This document shows, one piece after another, positions 44,482 to 52,838 of a stretch of DNA of 64,000 nt. This stretch comes from CAVRUF01 sp963716005. GTDB lineage: Bacteria > Actinomycetota > Thermoleophilia > Gaiellales > Gaiellaceae. The position numbers and the translations under genes were made by a program. Position 1 is the first letter of the stretch. Each line of letters opens with the position of its first letter. The notes under the pieces were generated by a model, which saw nothing but the letters and a program-made list of their open reading frames with translations, searched no databases and was not told where the DNA came from. The stretch lies in assembly GCA_963716005.1 (NCBI GenBank), contig OY970285.1, forward strand, positions 744,001 to 808,000, given 5' to 3'.

Positions 44482-45621
44482 GTGACGCCGAGCCCCTTCA
44501 CCCTCGAAGCCACCGACGGCGCCGCCCGCGCCGGGGTTCTTCGCACCGCGCACGGCGACGTTGCGACGCCGGCGTTCATGCCGGTCGGGACGAAGGCGAC
44601 CGTCAAGGGGCTCCACCCGGACCGTGTGCGCGAGCTCGGCGCCTCGATCGTGCTCGCGAACGTCTACCACCTCGTCTTTCGGCCCGGGGTCGAGCTGATC
44701 GAGGAGCTCGGCGGGCTGCACACGTTCATGGCGTGGGACGGGCCTATCCTCACCGATTCGGGCGGGTTCCAGGTGTTCTCGCTGCGGCACACGATCACGA
44801 AGGCCGACGACGAGGGCGTCACCTTCCGCTCGGTCTACGACGGGGATCTCGCGCGCTTCACGCCCGAGCTGGCGGCCGACGTGCAGCGGCGCCTCGGCTC
44901 CGACATCGCCATGGCGCTCGACGTCTGCCTGCCCGCCGGAGCATCCCGCTCCGAGCTAGCCGAGGCGGTGGAGCGGACGACCGCGTGGGCGAAGCGCCAG
45001 CTCGCGGCGCCGCGAGCGGACGGCCAGCTCGTCTTCGGCATCGCCCAGGGCGGTGTCGACCCGGAGCTTCGCTGGCGCTCGATCGCGGAGATCACCGACC
45101 TCGGCTTCGACGGCTACGCGCTCGGCGGACTGTCCGTCGGGGAGGACCGCGAGACGATGCTCGAGGCGCTGGAGACGGCCGCGCCGCAACTCCCGGCCGA
45201 CCGCGCGCGCTACTTCATGGGCATCGGCGACCCCGCCGGAATCCTCGAAGTGATCGAGCGCGGGATCGACATGTTCGACTGCGTCCTGCCGACGCGGCTC
45301 GGCCGTCAGGCGATGGCCTTCACGCGGGAGGGACGGCTGAACCTGCGCAACGCGCGCTTCACGCGCGACCCCCGTCCGCTCGACGACGAGTGCTCATGCG
45401 CGGCGTGTACTCGATTTTCCCGTGCATATCTTCGTCATCTCATAACCCAACAAGAGCTGTTGGGCTTGATACTTTTATCGGAGCACAACGTGCGGTTTTT
45501 GCTGGATCTGACCGCCGGGGCACGAACCGCGATCGAGCGCGAGGAGTTCAGCCGCTACAAGGCGAACGTCCTGGAGCGCCTCGGGAACGGGGTCGTAACC
45601 GGCACGGAGGGACCTGCCTAG
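44482..45621 (+). CDS. tgt: tRNA-guanine (queuine) transglycosylase
   Basis: 379 residues from GTG 44482. Exchanges guanine-34 of target tRNAs for preQ1, the entry step of tRNA queuosine. Motifs: MPVGTKATVKGLHP, the catalytic base in ILTDSGGFQVFSL, GIAQGGVDPELR, ALGGLSVGE, nucleophile D in FDCVLPTRLGR, and the zinc site CSCAACTRFSRAYLRH. The stop overlaps the yajC GTG by one base. The codons for residues about 310-340 are strikingly AT-rich compared with the rest and contain a hairpin, though the protein stays family-like. Confidence 0.96.
   Translation: MTPSPFTLEATDGAARAGVLRTAHGDVATPAFMPVGTKATVKGLHPDRVRELGASIVLANVYHLVFRPGVELIEELGGLHTFMAWDGPILTDSGGFQVFSLRHTITKADDEGVTFRSVYDGDLARFTPELAADVQRRLGSDIAMALDVCLPAGASRSELAEAVERTTAWAKRQLAAPRADGQLVFGIAQGGVDPELRWRSIAEITDLGFDGYALGGLSVGEDRETMLEALETAAPQLPADRARYFMGIGDPAGILEVIERGIDMFDCVLPTRLGRQAMAFTREGRLNLRNARFTRDPRPLDDECSCAACTRFSRAYLRHLITQQELLGLILLSEHNVRFLLDLTAGARTAIEREEFSRYKANVLERLGNGVVTGTEGPA
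45411..45500 (+). other. Low-GC island with hairpin inside tgt
   Basis: By my count 40 of 90 bases are G/C (44%), against roughly 65-70% around it. It contains CCCAACA (45446-45452), a 5-base loop and TGTTGGG (45458-45464), followed by the T-rich CTTGATACTTTTATC. The layout resembles an intrinsic terminator embedded in the coding frame. Codons such as ATA, TTA, TAT and TGT, rare elsewhere in the window, cluster here. Confidence 0.75.
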
Positions 45622-45989
45622 TGAACGTGCTCTTCCTGTTCGCAATTCTGTTCGTCTTCATGTACCTGCTGCTCATCCGGCCGCAGCGCCAGCAGGCGAG
45701 CCGGCAGAAGGAGATGATCGAGGCGCTGAAGCCCGGCGACGAGGTAATCACCGCGGGCGGCATCTACGGCGACATCGTCGAAGTGATGGAAGACCGCGTC
45801 TCGCTCGAGATCTCCGAGGACATCGAGATCGAGGTCTCCAAGCGCGCCATCGCGCAGATCATCCCGGCCGAGGAGCCCGAGCCCGCCGAGATCGAGGCCG
45901 AGGCCGAGGAGACCACCGAGCCCGAAGCGGCCGCAGACACCGAAGAGCATGTCGCCGCCACCTCCCAGGAGGACTCCCGCCAGGCATAG
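45621..45989 (+). CDS. yajC: Preprotein translocase accessory protein YajC
   Basis: 122 residues from GTG 45621. A single N-terminal membrane helix (FLFAILFVFMYLLLIRPQRQQ) is followed by the small conserved domain MIEALKPGDEVITAGGIYGDIVEV, and an acidic Glu/Ala-rich tail of about 40 residues. It associates with SecDF at the inner membrane. It is in the standard tgt-yajC-secDF order, 20 bases before secDF. Confidence 0.93.
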   Translation: MNVLFLFAILFVFMYLLLIRPQRQQASRQKEMIEALKPGDEVITAGGIYGDIVEVMEDRVSLEISEDIEIEVSKRAIAQIIPAEEPEPAEIEAEAEETTEPEAAADTEEHVAATSQEDSRQA

Positions 45990-46009
45990 CCCGGACGGCC
46001 GTTCCCCCG

Positions 46010-48748
46010 ATGCGCAGGTACCTCCTCACCCTCATCGCCATCGCAGGCGCGCTCGTCGCCGTCGTCGCGCTGTCGCTCGTCAAGAGCCCGACGCTCGGCC
46101 TCGACCTCCAGGGCGGTCTCGCGGTCGTCCTCCAGGCCGAAGCGCCGAAGGGCGAGACCGTCGACCGCGCGGGGATGGACCGCTCGATCGAGATCATGCG
46201 CGCCCGCATCGACCGTCTCGGCGTGACCGAGCCGGAGATTCGCCGCCAGGGCGAAGACCAGATCATCATCGAGCTCCCCGGCGTCCACGACGCCGACCGC
46301 GCCGCCGAGATCGTCGGCACGACCGCACGCCTCGAGTTCTACGACCTCCAAGACGACGCTCTCCCGCCGACCAAGGGCACGCAGACGAACGAGATCGTCC
46401 CGACGGACAACCTCCAGAGCCTGCTCACCCGCGAGGACGAGCTGAAGGACGGCGAGGAGGCCAACGCCTGGTACATGTACTCGATCGACAACCGGCTCCT
46501 CGCGGGGCCGGCGCAGTCGAAGGAGGATCTCGCCGACGAGCTGACGAGCGGGGAGGCGCCCGCGACGGCCAAGTACTTCGTCGTCCCCGAGGGCCAGACG
46601 GTCCTCACGTGCGGCGTCCAGCAGGACTCCTGCCCGGGCCTCGGGGCCGCGCCCGACAAGACCTACTACTACCTCTACAAGTTCGACCCGACCAACAAGG
46701 AGAACCCGGTCCCCGAGCTGACCGGTAGCGACCTGAACATCGACGGGACGCAGCAGGACTTCCAGCAGGGCCAGCCGATCGTGAACCTCCAGTTCACCGG
46801 CTCGGGCGGCGACAAGTTCCACGACATCACGCGCGAGCTCGCGCGGCGCGGGCGCCAGGTCGCGGCGCTCATGGGCGTCGACACGTCGACCGAGGAGGGC
46901 CGCCAGGCGGCGCTCCAGAGCTTCGCGATCGTGCTCGACAACGAGATCCGCTCCTACCCGACGATCGACTTCGTCCAGAACCCGGACGGCATCGCGGGCG
47001 GGCAGGCCTACATCTCGGGGAACTTCACGGTCGGCGAGGCGAAGGATCTCGCGCTCGTCCTCCAGACCGGCGCCCTGCCGTACTCGTTCACGCAGCTCGA
47101 GCGCACCGACATCTCCGCCACGCTCGGTGAGGACTCGCTCCAGGAGGCGAAGGTCGCCGGCATCGTCGGCCTCATCCTCGTCGCCCTGTTCCTGCTGATC
47201 GCGTACCGCTTCCTCGGCGTCGTCGCGATCCTCGGACTCATGGTCTACGGCGCGTTCCTCTACGGGACGATCCTCGTCTTCAACATCACGATGACGCTGC
47301 CGGGCTTCGCCGGCCTGATTCTCACGATCGGGGTGGCCGCCGACGCGAACATCGTCATCTTCGAACGAATCAAAGAGGAGGTCCGCGCGGGCAAATCCGT
47401 GCGGGCCGCGATCTCCACCGGGTACACGAAGGGCTTCTCGACGATCGTCGACGGCAACGTCGTGACGATGATCGCGGCGGCCGTCCTGTTCCTGGTGGGA
47501 ACGGGCAGCGTCCGCGGGTTCGCGCTCACGCTGCTCCTCGGTACGGCGCTCTCGATGGTCACCGCCGTCCTCGCGACGCGAGCCTTGCTCGGCGCGCTCG
47601 GCGGGTTCCGCTGGTTCGACAACCCGAAGTTCATGGGCGCGAGCGGCCAGAAGATCCCGGCCTGGCAGAAGATCGACTTCGTCGGCAAGCGCAAGCTCTG
47701 GTTCGGGATCTCGGGCGCGGTCGTCGCCATCTGCCTCCTCTCGCTCGCCATCCAGGGACTGAACCTCGGCATCGACTTCCGCGGCGGGAGCCAGGCGCAG
47801 TTCTCGACGGCGGAGCCGATCCCGGTCGAGGACGTGCGCGAGCAGGCCGCCGAGCTCGGGCTCTCCGGGGCGGTCATCCAGGGCCGTGGCCCGCAGACCG
47901 ACGGCGGCTACGAGAGCTTCACGCTGCGCACCGAATCGCTCGACGCGGCAGAGCAGGCCGAGCTCCAGGCGCAGCTCGAGCGCGAGCTGGGCGCCGAGAA
48001 CTTCGGCTTCAAGAACGTCTCGGCGAGCTTCAGCCGCGTGATCTTGAAGAACGCGATCATCGCCGTCTTCGTCTCGCTGATCCTGATCTCGCTGTACGTC
48101 ACGTTCCGGTACCAGTTCGCCTACGCGGTCCCGGTGCTGATCGCCCTCTTCCACGACCTCCTGGTCGCGATCGGGGTCTATTCGCTCAGCGGCAGGGAGG
48201 TGACGGCGTCCTCTGTCGCAGCGCTGCTCACCATCCTCGGGTACTCGATCTACGACACGATCATCATCTTCGACCGCGTGCGCGAGAACACGCACATCAT
48301 GAAGCGGTCGAGCTTCCAGGCGATCGCGAACCAGTCGCTCTGGGAGACCATCCGCCGCTCGCTGGCGACCACCTTCATCACGCTCCTCCCGGTCGCCTCG
48401 CTCCTCATCTTCGGCGGCGACACGCTGAAGGACTTCGCGTTCGCGATCTTCGTCGGCGTCGCCTCCGGTGCGTACTCGACGATCTTCATCGCAACGCCGC
48501 TCCTCGCCGTCATCAAGGAGCGCGAGCCCGAGTACGAGAAGCGGAAGGACGCCGGCCTCGTGGAGAAGCTCGACGAGGACGGCTACCCGCCGGAGGAGGG
48601 CGATGCGGCTCCGGTCGAGGCCGAGCCCGAGCCCGAGCCGGTTCCCGTGGGCGCCGGCGAGGTTCCGGCCGCCGCTCCGGCGGACGCCGCCGCACGGCGC
48701 GAGGCGCGCAGCAAGCGCCGCCGCGGCCGAGGCCATGGCCGGCGCTGA
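46010..48748 (+). CDS. secDF: Fused protein translocase subunit SecDF
   Basis: 912 residues. SecD half (1 to about 540): first helix, GLDLQGGLAVVLQAE, the large external P1 domain, and the second helix bundle with PGFAGLILTIGVAADANIVIFERIKEE. SecF half (from about 550): GKRKLWFGISGAVVAICL, GLNLGIDFRGGSQAQFS, TILGYSIYDTIIIFDRVREN. It uses the proton gradient to pull exported proteins from SecYEG. Many Actinobacteria keep secD and secF as separate genes, so the fusion is worth noting. The C-terminal tail is acidic, then basic (SKRRRGRGHGR). Confidence 0.95.
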   Translation: MRRYLLTLIAIAGALVAVVALSLVKSPTLGLDLQGGLAVVLQAEAPKGETVDRAGMDRSIEIMRARIDRLGVTEPEIRRQGEDQIIIELPGVHDADRAAEIVGTTARLEFYDLQDDALPPTKGTQTNEIVPTDNLQSLLTREDELKDGEEANAWYMYSIDNRLLAGPAQSKEDLADELTSGEAPATAKYFVVPEGQTVLTCGVQQDSCPGLGAAPDKTYYYLYKFDPTNKENPVPELTGSDLNIDGTQQDFQQGQPIVNLQFTGSGGDKFHDITRELARRGRQVAALMGVDTSTEEGRQAALQSFAIVLDNEIRSYPTIDFVQNPDGIAGGQAYISGNFTVGEAKDLALVLQTGALPYSFTQLERTDISATLGEDSLQEAKVAGIVGLILVALFLLIAYRFLGVVAILGLMVYGAFLYGTILVFNITMTLPGFAGLILTIGVAADANIVIFERIKEEVRAGKSVRAAISTGYTKGFSTIVDGNVVTMIAAAVLFLVGTGSVRGFALTLLLGTALSMVTAVLATRALLGALGGFRWFDNPKFMGASGQKIPAWQKIDFVGKRKLWFGISGAVVAICLLSLAIQGLNLGIDFRGGSQAQFSTAEPIPVEDVREQAAELGLSGAVIQGRGPQTDGGYESFTLRTESLDAAEQAELQAQLERELGAENFGFKNVSASFSRVILKNAIIAVFVSLILISLYVTFRYQFAYAVPVLIALFHDLLVAIGVYSLSGREVTASSVAALLTILGYSIYDTIIIFDRVRENTHIMKRSSFQAIANQSLWETIRRSLATTFITLLPVASLLIFGGDTLKDFAFAIFVGVASGAYSTIFIATPLLAVIKEREPEYEKRKDAGLVEKLDEDGYPPEEGDAAPVEAEPEPEPVPVGAGEVPAAAPADAAARREARSKRRRGRGHGRR

Positions 48749-49097
48749 CGAAACTCCGAAGGGCGCCCGTGACGTCGCAGGCGAGTTCCTGTACGCCGGT
48801 CTCGGCGCCGTCGCGCTGACGAAGGAACGCGCCGAGGAGCTCATCGAGGAGCTCACGCGCCAGGGGCGCATGTCCCAGGCGGAGGCGCGCGAGACGGTCG
48901 ACGACCTGATGGGCCGCTGGCGCGGCGAGGCGTCGCGCCTCGGCGAGCTCGCCGGAACGGGGCTCCAGAGCATCGTCCGCGAGCTCGGCCTCGTGACGCG
49001 CCGCGAGTGGGACGATCTGGATCTGCGGCTCGCGCAGGTCGAGCACCGGCTGCGCCTCGTCGAGGGTGAGCCCGACGGTTCCCCCTTGAACGACTAG
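48735..49097 (+). CDS. Phasin-like / PhaI-type coiled protein
   Basis: 120 residues from ATG 48735, overlapping the secDF end by 14 bases. GEFLYAGLGAVALTKERAEELIEELTRQGRMSQAEARETVDDLMGRW matches the layout of small helical proteins annotated as polyhydroxyalkanoate-synthesis regulator phasins. The last third (WDDLDLRLAQVEHRLRLVE) is a coiled coil. No PHA synthase is in the window, so a granule role is only a family-based guess. Confidence 0.7.
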   Translation: MAGADETPKGARDVAGEFLYAGLGAVALTKERAEELIEELTRQGRMSQAEARETVDDLMGRWRGEASRLGELAGTGLQSIVRELGLVTRREWDDLDLRLAQVEHRLRLVEGEPDGSPLND

Positions 49098-49116
49098 GCA
49101 CTTCGCGCGACACTCC

Positions 49117-49728
49117 GTGGCCGTGCGAATCCTGCGGCTTCCCTCACCGGCGCTCGTCGTCTCCTGCGTGGCGCTCCTCATCACCCTGAGCGGGGTCGGG
49201 TACGCGGCCAAGGCGCTCCCGCGAAACAGCGTGGGAACGACGCAGCTGAAGGCGAACGCGGTCAACGGCTCGAAGGTCGCGAAGGACTCGCTTTCCGGGG
49301 CGGACATCAAGGAGTCCACGCTCACCGGCGTCCTCAAGACCGGTGCCCTCGACGCCCTCATGGGAACCGTGACTCTCGGCCCCGCCCTGCCGACGGTCTC
49401 CGGATCGAACGAGTGGGTGACGCAGACCTGGATCCTCCAGAAGCCGGCGCGGCTTCTCCTGACGGCGCGACTCGACCCGCAGCTCGACTGCGACGCCGTC
49501 CCGTGCGGGACCGTGTACTTCCTCTCCGTCGACGACACGCCGGTTCCGAACAGCCAGTTCCGGATCGGCGCGAATCTGCACTACGGCCCCACACCTCTCA
49601 CGATCACGGGGCTCACTGCCACGCTTCCCGCGGGAAGCCACCAGATCAAGCTGCTCGAGAAGCATGAAGCGAACGTGGCCTCGTCGGTCGCGGGCCAGCG
49701 CGTGATCTCGGCCATCGTCATCGGCTGA
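49117..49728 (+). CDS. Secreted beta protein of the 'RNSVGTTQLK' type
   Basis: 203 residues from GTG 49117. Signal/anchor segment LVVSCVALLITLSGVGYAA, then RNSVGTTQLKANAVNGSKVAKDSLSGADI, a short repeat-like motif that I associate with many secreted proteins of Thermoleophilia (from memory, unchecked). A beta-sandwich-like C-terminus follows (ARLLLTARLDPQLDCDAVPCG, LPAGSHQIKLLEKHEA) with one likely disulfide. Function unknown. Confidence 0.75.
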   Translation: MAVRILRLPSPALVVSCVALLITLSGVGYAAKALPRNSVGTTQLKANAVNGSKVAKDSLSGADIKESTLTGVLKTGALDALMGTVTLGPALPTVSGSNEWVTQTWILQKPARLLLTARLDPQLDCDAVPCGTVYFLSVDDTPVPNSQFRIGANLHYGPTPLTITGLTATLPAGSHQIKLLEKHEANVASSVAGQRVISAIVIG

Positions 49729-49740
49729 GCGCGAGCGCCG

Positions 49741-49746
49741 TACACT
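49741..49746 (+). promoter_or_regulatory. -10 hexamer TACACT, leaderless promoter
   Basis: TACACT lies seven bases before ATG 49754 with no ribosome-binding site. Confidence 0.55.
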
Positions 49747-49753
49747 TCCCGGC

Positions 49754-51418
49754 ATGAGCAGCCGGCCTGCCGTACGCCAGCTGGGCCGCCTTTCCGAGAT
49801 CGCGCAGGTCGCGGCGAAGCACGGCTTCGGCTACCTCTTCGAGAAGCGCGGACACCGCGACTCGAACGGGCACGCCCCTGCCGTCGATTCGGTCGTGGAG
49901 GGAGGATCGACGCGCGGCCAGCGCCTGCGCGCGATGCTCGACGAGCTCGGCCCGACGTTCGTGAAGTTCGGCCAGCTTCTCTCGACCCGCCCGGACGTCA
50001 TCCCGCCGGACATCGTCTTCGAGCTGCGCGGCCTCCAGGACCAGGTGACGTCTTTCCCGTTCGAGGACGTCCGCCGCGTGGTCGAGGAGGAGCTCGGCCT
50101 GACGCTCGAGCAGGCGTTCCGCGAGTTCGACCCGGTGCCGCTCGCCGCGGCATCGATCGGCCAGGTGCACAAGGCGGTGCTCCCGACCGGGGCGCACGTG
50201 GTCGTCAAGGTGCAGCGGCCCGATGCGCCGCGGCAGATCGAGGCGGATCTCGAGCTGCTCTACCAGGCCGCGAGGCTCGGAAAGGTGAAGGCGATCTCGT
50301 TCGTCGACTCGGTGCAGCTCGTGGACGAGTTCGCGCGCTCGATCCGCCAGGAGCTCGACTACCGCGCCGAGGCCCGCAACGCAGAGCAGTTCCACCGCAA
50401 CTTCGTCGGGCACAAGCGTGTCCGCATCCCCAAGGTCTACTGGCAGTACTCCCGTGCCCGCGTGCTCACCCTCGAGTACCTCGAGGGGACGCAGCTGAAG
50501 GACGTCGACCTCGCCGAGTACACGGCCGAGGAGCGGCGCGCTCTGGCGACCTCGCTCACGGACGCGTGGATGACGATGATCTTCCGCCACGGCTTCTTCC
50601 ACGCCGATCCACACCCGTCGAACGTCCTCGTCCTCGAGAAGCCGGACGTGATCGGCGTCCTCGACTTCGGCATGGCCGGGAAGCTGACCGACGAGGATCT
50701 CTCGCGCGCGACCCGGCTCTTCATCGACGTCGTGAACGAGAACGTGGAGGCGCTGCCGCGCGACCTCGCCGCGCTCGGCGTGCGCTACGACCGCGAGCGC
50801 GAGGACGAGTTCGTCGCCGAGCTGCGCGACATCTTCTACCGCTACTACGGCGCGCGGCTCTCCGAGATCGACCCGGTGCAGGTGATCCGCGAGGCCTTCG
50901 CGCTCATCTTCCGGATGCGCCTGCACCTGCCGGCGCGCTTCGTCCTCCTCGACCGCGCGATCGCGACCCTGGGTTCGGTCGGCCTCGAGATCGACCCCGA
51001 GTTCAACGTGTTCGAGGTCGCGAAGCCGTACGCGCGCGAGCTGATTCTGGAGCGCTTCACACCGCGCCGCATCGCGATGCGGGCGCGCCAGCAAGGGACG
51101 GACTACGCGCGGATCCTCTTCGAGCTCCCGTACCAGGTGCACGACACGCTCGAGCAGGTGCGTGACGGACAGGTCGAGATCGGATTCCGCCACCAGGGCC
51201 TCGAGGATCTCTTCACTCGGCTCGACCACATCTTCAACCGGCTGGTGATCGCGATCGTCGTCGCGAGCGGCCTGATGGGCTCGGCCATCCTCGGGATCTT
51301 CGTCGAGGACGGCCCGCAGCTCTTCGGCCTGCATTTCCTGAGCGTGCTCGGCTTCGTCCTGTCCGGGCTCCTCGGCATCTGGCTCGTGTGGGGCGTGATC
51401 CGGTCGGGGCGGCTCTAG
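49754..51418 (+). CDS. ABC1/UbiB-family atypical kinase
   Basis: 554 residues. UbiB-type motifs: KFGQLLSTRPDVIPP near residue 74, the Ala-rich nucleotide loop LAAASIGQVHKAVL, VVKVQRP with the kinase lysine, HADPHPSNV (catalytic loop) and DFGMAGKL (metal loop). Two C-terminal membrane helices (LVIAIVVASGLMGSAILGIF and the last 20 residues). UbiB/COQ8 proteins support isoprenoid quinone synthesis or extraction as ATPases at the membrane. The target here is not shown by context. Confidence 0.92.
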   Translation: MSSRPAVRQLGRLSEIAQVAAKHGFGYLFEKRGHRDSNGHAPAVDSVVEGGSTRGQRLRAMLDELGPTFVKFGQLLSTRPDVIPPDIVFELRGLQDQVTSFPFEDVRRVVEEELGLTLEQAFREFDPVPLAAASIGQVHKAVLPTGAHVVVKVQRPDAPRQIEADLELLYQAARLGKVKAISFVDSVQLVDEFARSIRQELDYRAEARNAEQFHRNFVGHKRVRIPKVYWQYSRARVLTLEYLEGTQLKDVDLAEYTAEERRALATSLTDAWMTMIFRHGFFHADPHPSNVLVLEKPDVIGVLDFGMAGKLTDEDLSRATRLFIDVVNENVEALPRDLAALGVRYDREREDEFVAELRDIFYRYYGARLSEIDPVQVIREAFALIFRMRLHLPARFVLLDRAIATLGSVGLEIDPEFNVFEVAKPYARELILERFTPRRIAMRARQQGTDYARILFELPYQVHDTLEQVRDGQVEIGFRHQGLEDLFTRLDHIFNRLVIAIVVASGLMGSAILGIFVEDGPQLFGLHFLSVLGFVLSGLLGIWLVWGVIRSGRL

Positions 51419-51446
51419 GCTCGCGCTGCGTGGGTTTACGCATGGG

Positions 51447-51452
51447 CATACT
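51447..51452 (+). promoter_or_regulatory. -10 hexamer CATACT, leaderless promoter
   Basis: CATACT lies six bases before ATG 51459, again without a ribosome-binding site. Confidence 0.45.
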
Positions 51453-51458
51453 CGTCGC

Positions 51459-51959
51459 ATGACCGAGCCCTCTCCCTCGGAACGGCTGGAGCTTCGCCGC
51501 ATCACCGCGCAGGAAGCGCGCATGATCAAGGGCGGCGAGCGCCCGGACGGCCTGAGCTTCGCGGACGGGTATCCGTCCGAGCTCTCCCTTGAGACGATGG
51601 GGCTCTTCGAGAGCGGCCACGCGGACGAATACGGACCGTTCTTCATGGTGCGGCGCGACGACAACACGGTGATCGGCGAGCTCGGCGGCTACCTCGTCTC
51701 GGACGAGCCGACGACCGTGCAGATCGGCTACACGCTCGTCGAGCCGGAGTGGGGCAAGGGCTACGCGTCCGAGGCGGTCTCCGCGCTGATCGACTTCTTC
51801 CGCGCGAGCGGCGTGAAGATCGTGATCGCCGACACCCTGGTCGACCACTACGCGAGCCGCCGCGTCATGGAGAAGGCCGGCATGGAGCCTCGCGGCGAGC
51901 ACGAGGATTTCGAGGACGGCGAGCCCGTACGTCTCGTGCGGTACCGGATCGACCTCTGA
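51459..51959 (+). CDS. GNAT-family N-acetyltransferase
   Basis: 166 residues. Acetyl-CoA-binding core IGYTLVEPEWGKGYASEAVSALIDFF (R/Q-x-x-G-x-G/A region) and VIADTLVDHYASRRVMEKAGMEPRGE, as in RimJ/RimL-like acetyltransferases. The target amine is unknown. A stand-alone gene with its own promoter. Confidence 0.9.
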   Translation: MTEPSPSERLELRRITAQEARMIKGGERPDGLSFADGYPSELSLETMGLFESGHADEYGPFFMVRRDDNTVIGELGGYLVSDEPTTVQIGYTLVEPEWGKGYASEAVSALIDFFRASGVKIVIADTLVDHYASRRVMEKAGMEPRGEHEDFEDGEPVRLVRYRIDL

Positions 51960-52053
51960 CCCGTACTCGGGGTCGCGTCCCGCGCGGCCGCCTGTGGGCG
52001 GCTTGGCACGAATCCGGGTGAAAGGACATCTGGCCGTCGCCGAAGCGCGGGGC

Positions 52054-52059
52054 TACCTT
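52054..52059 (+). promoter_or_regulatory. -10 hexamer TACCTT, leaderless promoter
   Basis: TACCTT lies six bases before ATG 52066 with no ribosome-binding site. Confidence 0.4.
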
Positions 52060-52065
52060 CGCTCC

Positions 52066-52755
52066 ATGGCAGGCGAAGCGGTCTTGGTGGTCGAGCAGGA
52101 GGCGCCGGTGCGCTCCTTCCTCGAGCAGCAGCTCGCCGACGACGGGTTCGCGGTGCTCTCGGCCGAGGAGGGGCGGACGGCGCTCGAGCTCCTCGAACGC
52201 GAAGCGCCCGACCTGGTGCTGCTCGACTCGGCGACCGGGTTCGAGCTCTGCGGGCGGCTGCGGGAAGGCGAGCCCGGACGGTCGTGGAACCGCGACGTGC
52301 CGGTGATCATCGTCAGCTCGCGCACCGAGCCGGTCGACCGGGTGCGCGGCTTCGCGCGCGGGTGCGACGACTACGTTCCGTCGCCGTTCGTCTACGAGGA
52401 ACTGGTCGCACGCATGCGGGCAGTGCTGCGGCGGGCGTCGCGGCCGGCGCGCTCCACGCTCCAGGTGAAGGAACTGACCATCGACCTCGCGGCCCGCGTC
52501 GTGCGCGTCGCAGGAGAGGCGATTCCTCTCTCGGGCAAGGAGTACGACCTGCTGCTCGCGCTAGCAGACGAGCCCGAGCGGGTCTTCCGCAAGGACGAGC
52601 TCCTGCGCGATGTGTGGGGCTTCCGCTCCCAGGGCAGAACGCGGACGTTGGATTCGCACGCAAGCAGGCTTCGGCGCAAGCTCACGAGCGACGGCGGTTC
52701 GCGCTACGTCGTGAACGTCTGGGGTGTCGGGTACTCGCTCGTCGCCGCCTCCTGA
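52066..52755 (+). CDS. OmpR-type regulator with degenerate receiver
   Basis: 229 residues. The N-terminal receiver fold has VLVVEQEAPVRSFL, with E-Q-E where an acidic D-D pair is usual. It keeps a candidate acceptor D in LVLLDSATGF but reads YVPSPFVYEEL where the conserved lysine of 'KPF' should be (S in its place). The C-terminal winged helix is intact (PLSGKEYDLLLALADEPE, RTLDSHASRLRRKL, VWGVGYSL). No kinase is adjacent. Regulation without ordinary phosphotransfer is likely. Confidence 0.88.
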   Translation: MAGEAVLVVEQEAPVRSFLEQQLADDGFAVLSAEEGRTALELLEREAPDLVLLDSATGFELCGRLREGEPGRSWNRDVPVIIVSSRTEPVDRVRGFARGCDDYVPSPFVYEELVARMRAVLRRASRPARSTLQVKELTIDLAARVVRVAGEAIPLSGKEYDLLLALADEPERVFRKDELLRDVWGFRSQGRTRTLDSHASRLRRKLTSDGGSRYVVNVWGVGYSLVAAS

Positions 52756-52838
52756 GCAGTTCGGGGCCTCGGCGCCGACGCCGTGCGTACGATTTCCGCA
52801 CGGACGAACGCCGCCCGGCGACCGAGAGGAGACCTCTG

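Noticed and set aside
45411..45500. Integration scar or attachment site in tgt
   Set aside because: No flanking direct repeat, integrase or tRNA is nearby and the tgt frame is intact.
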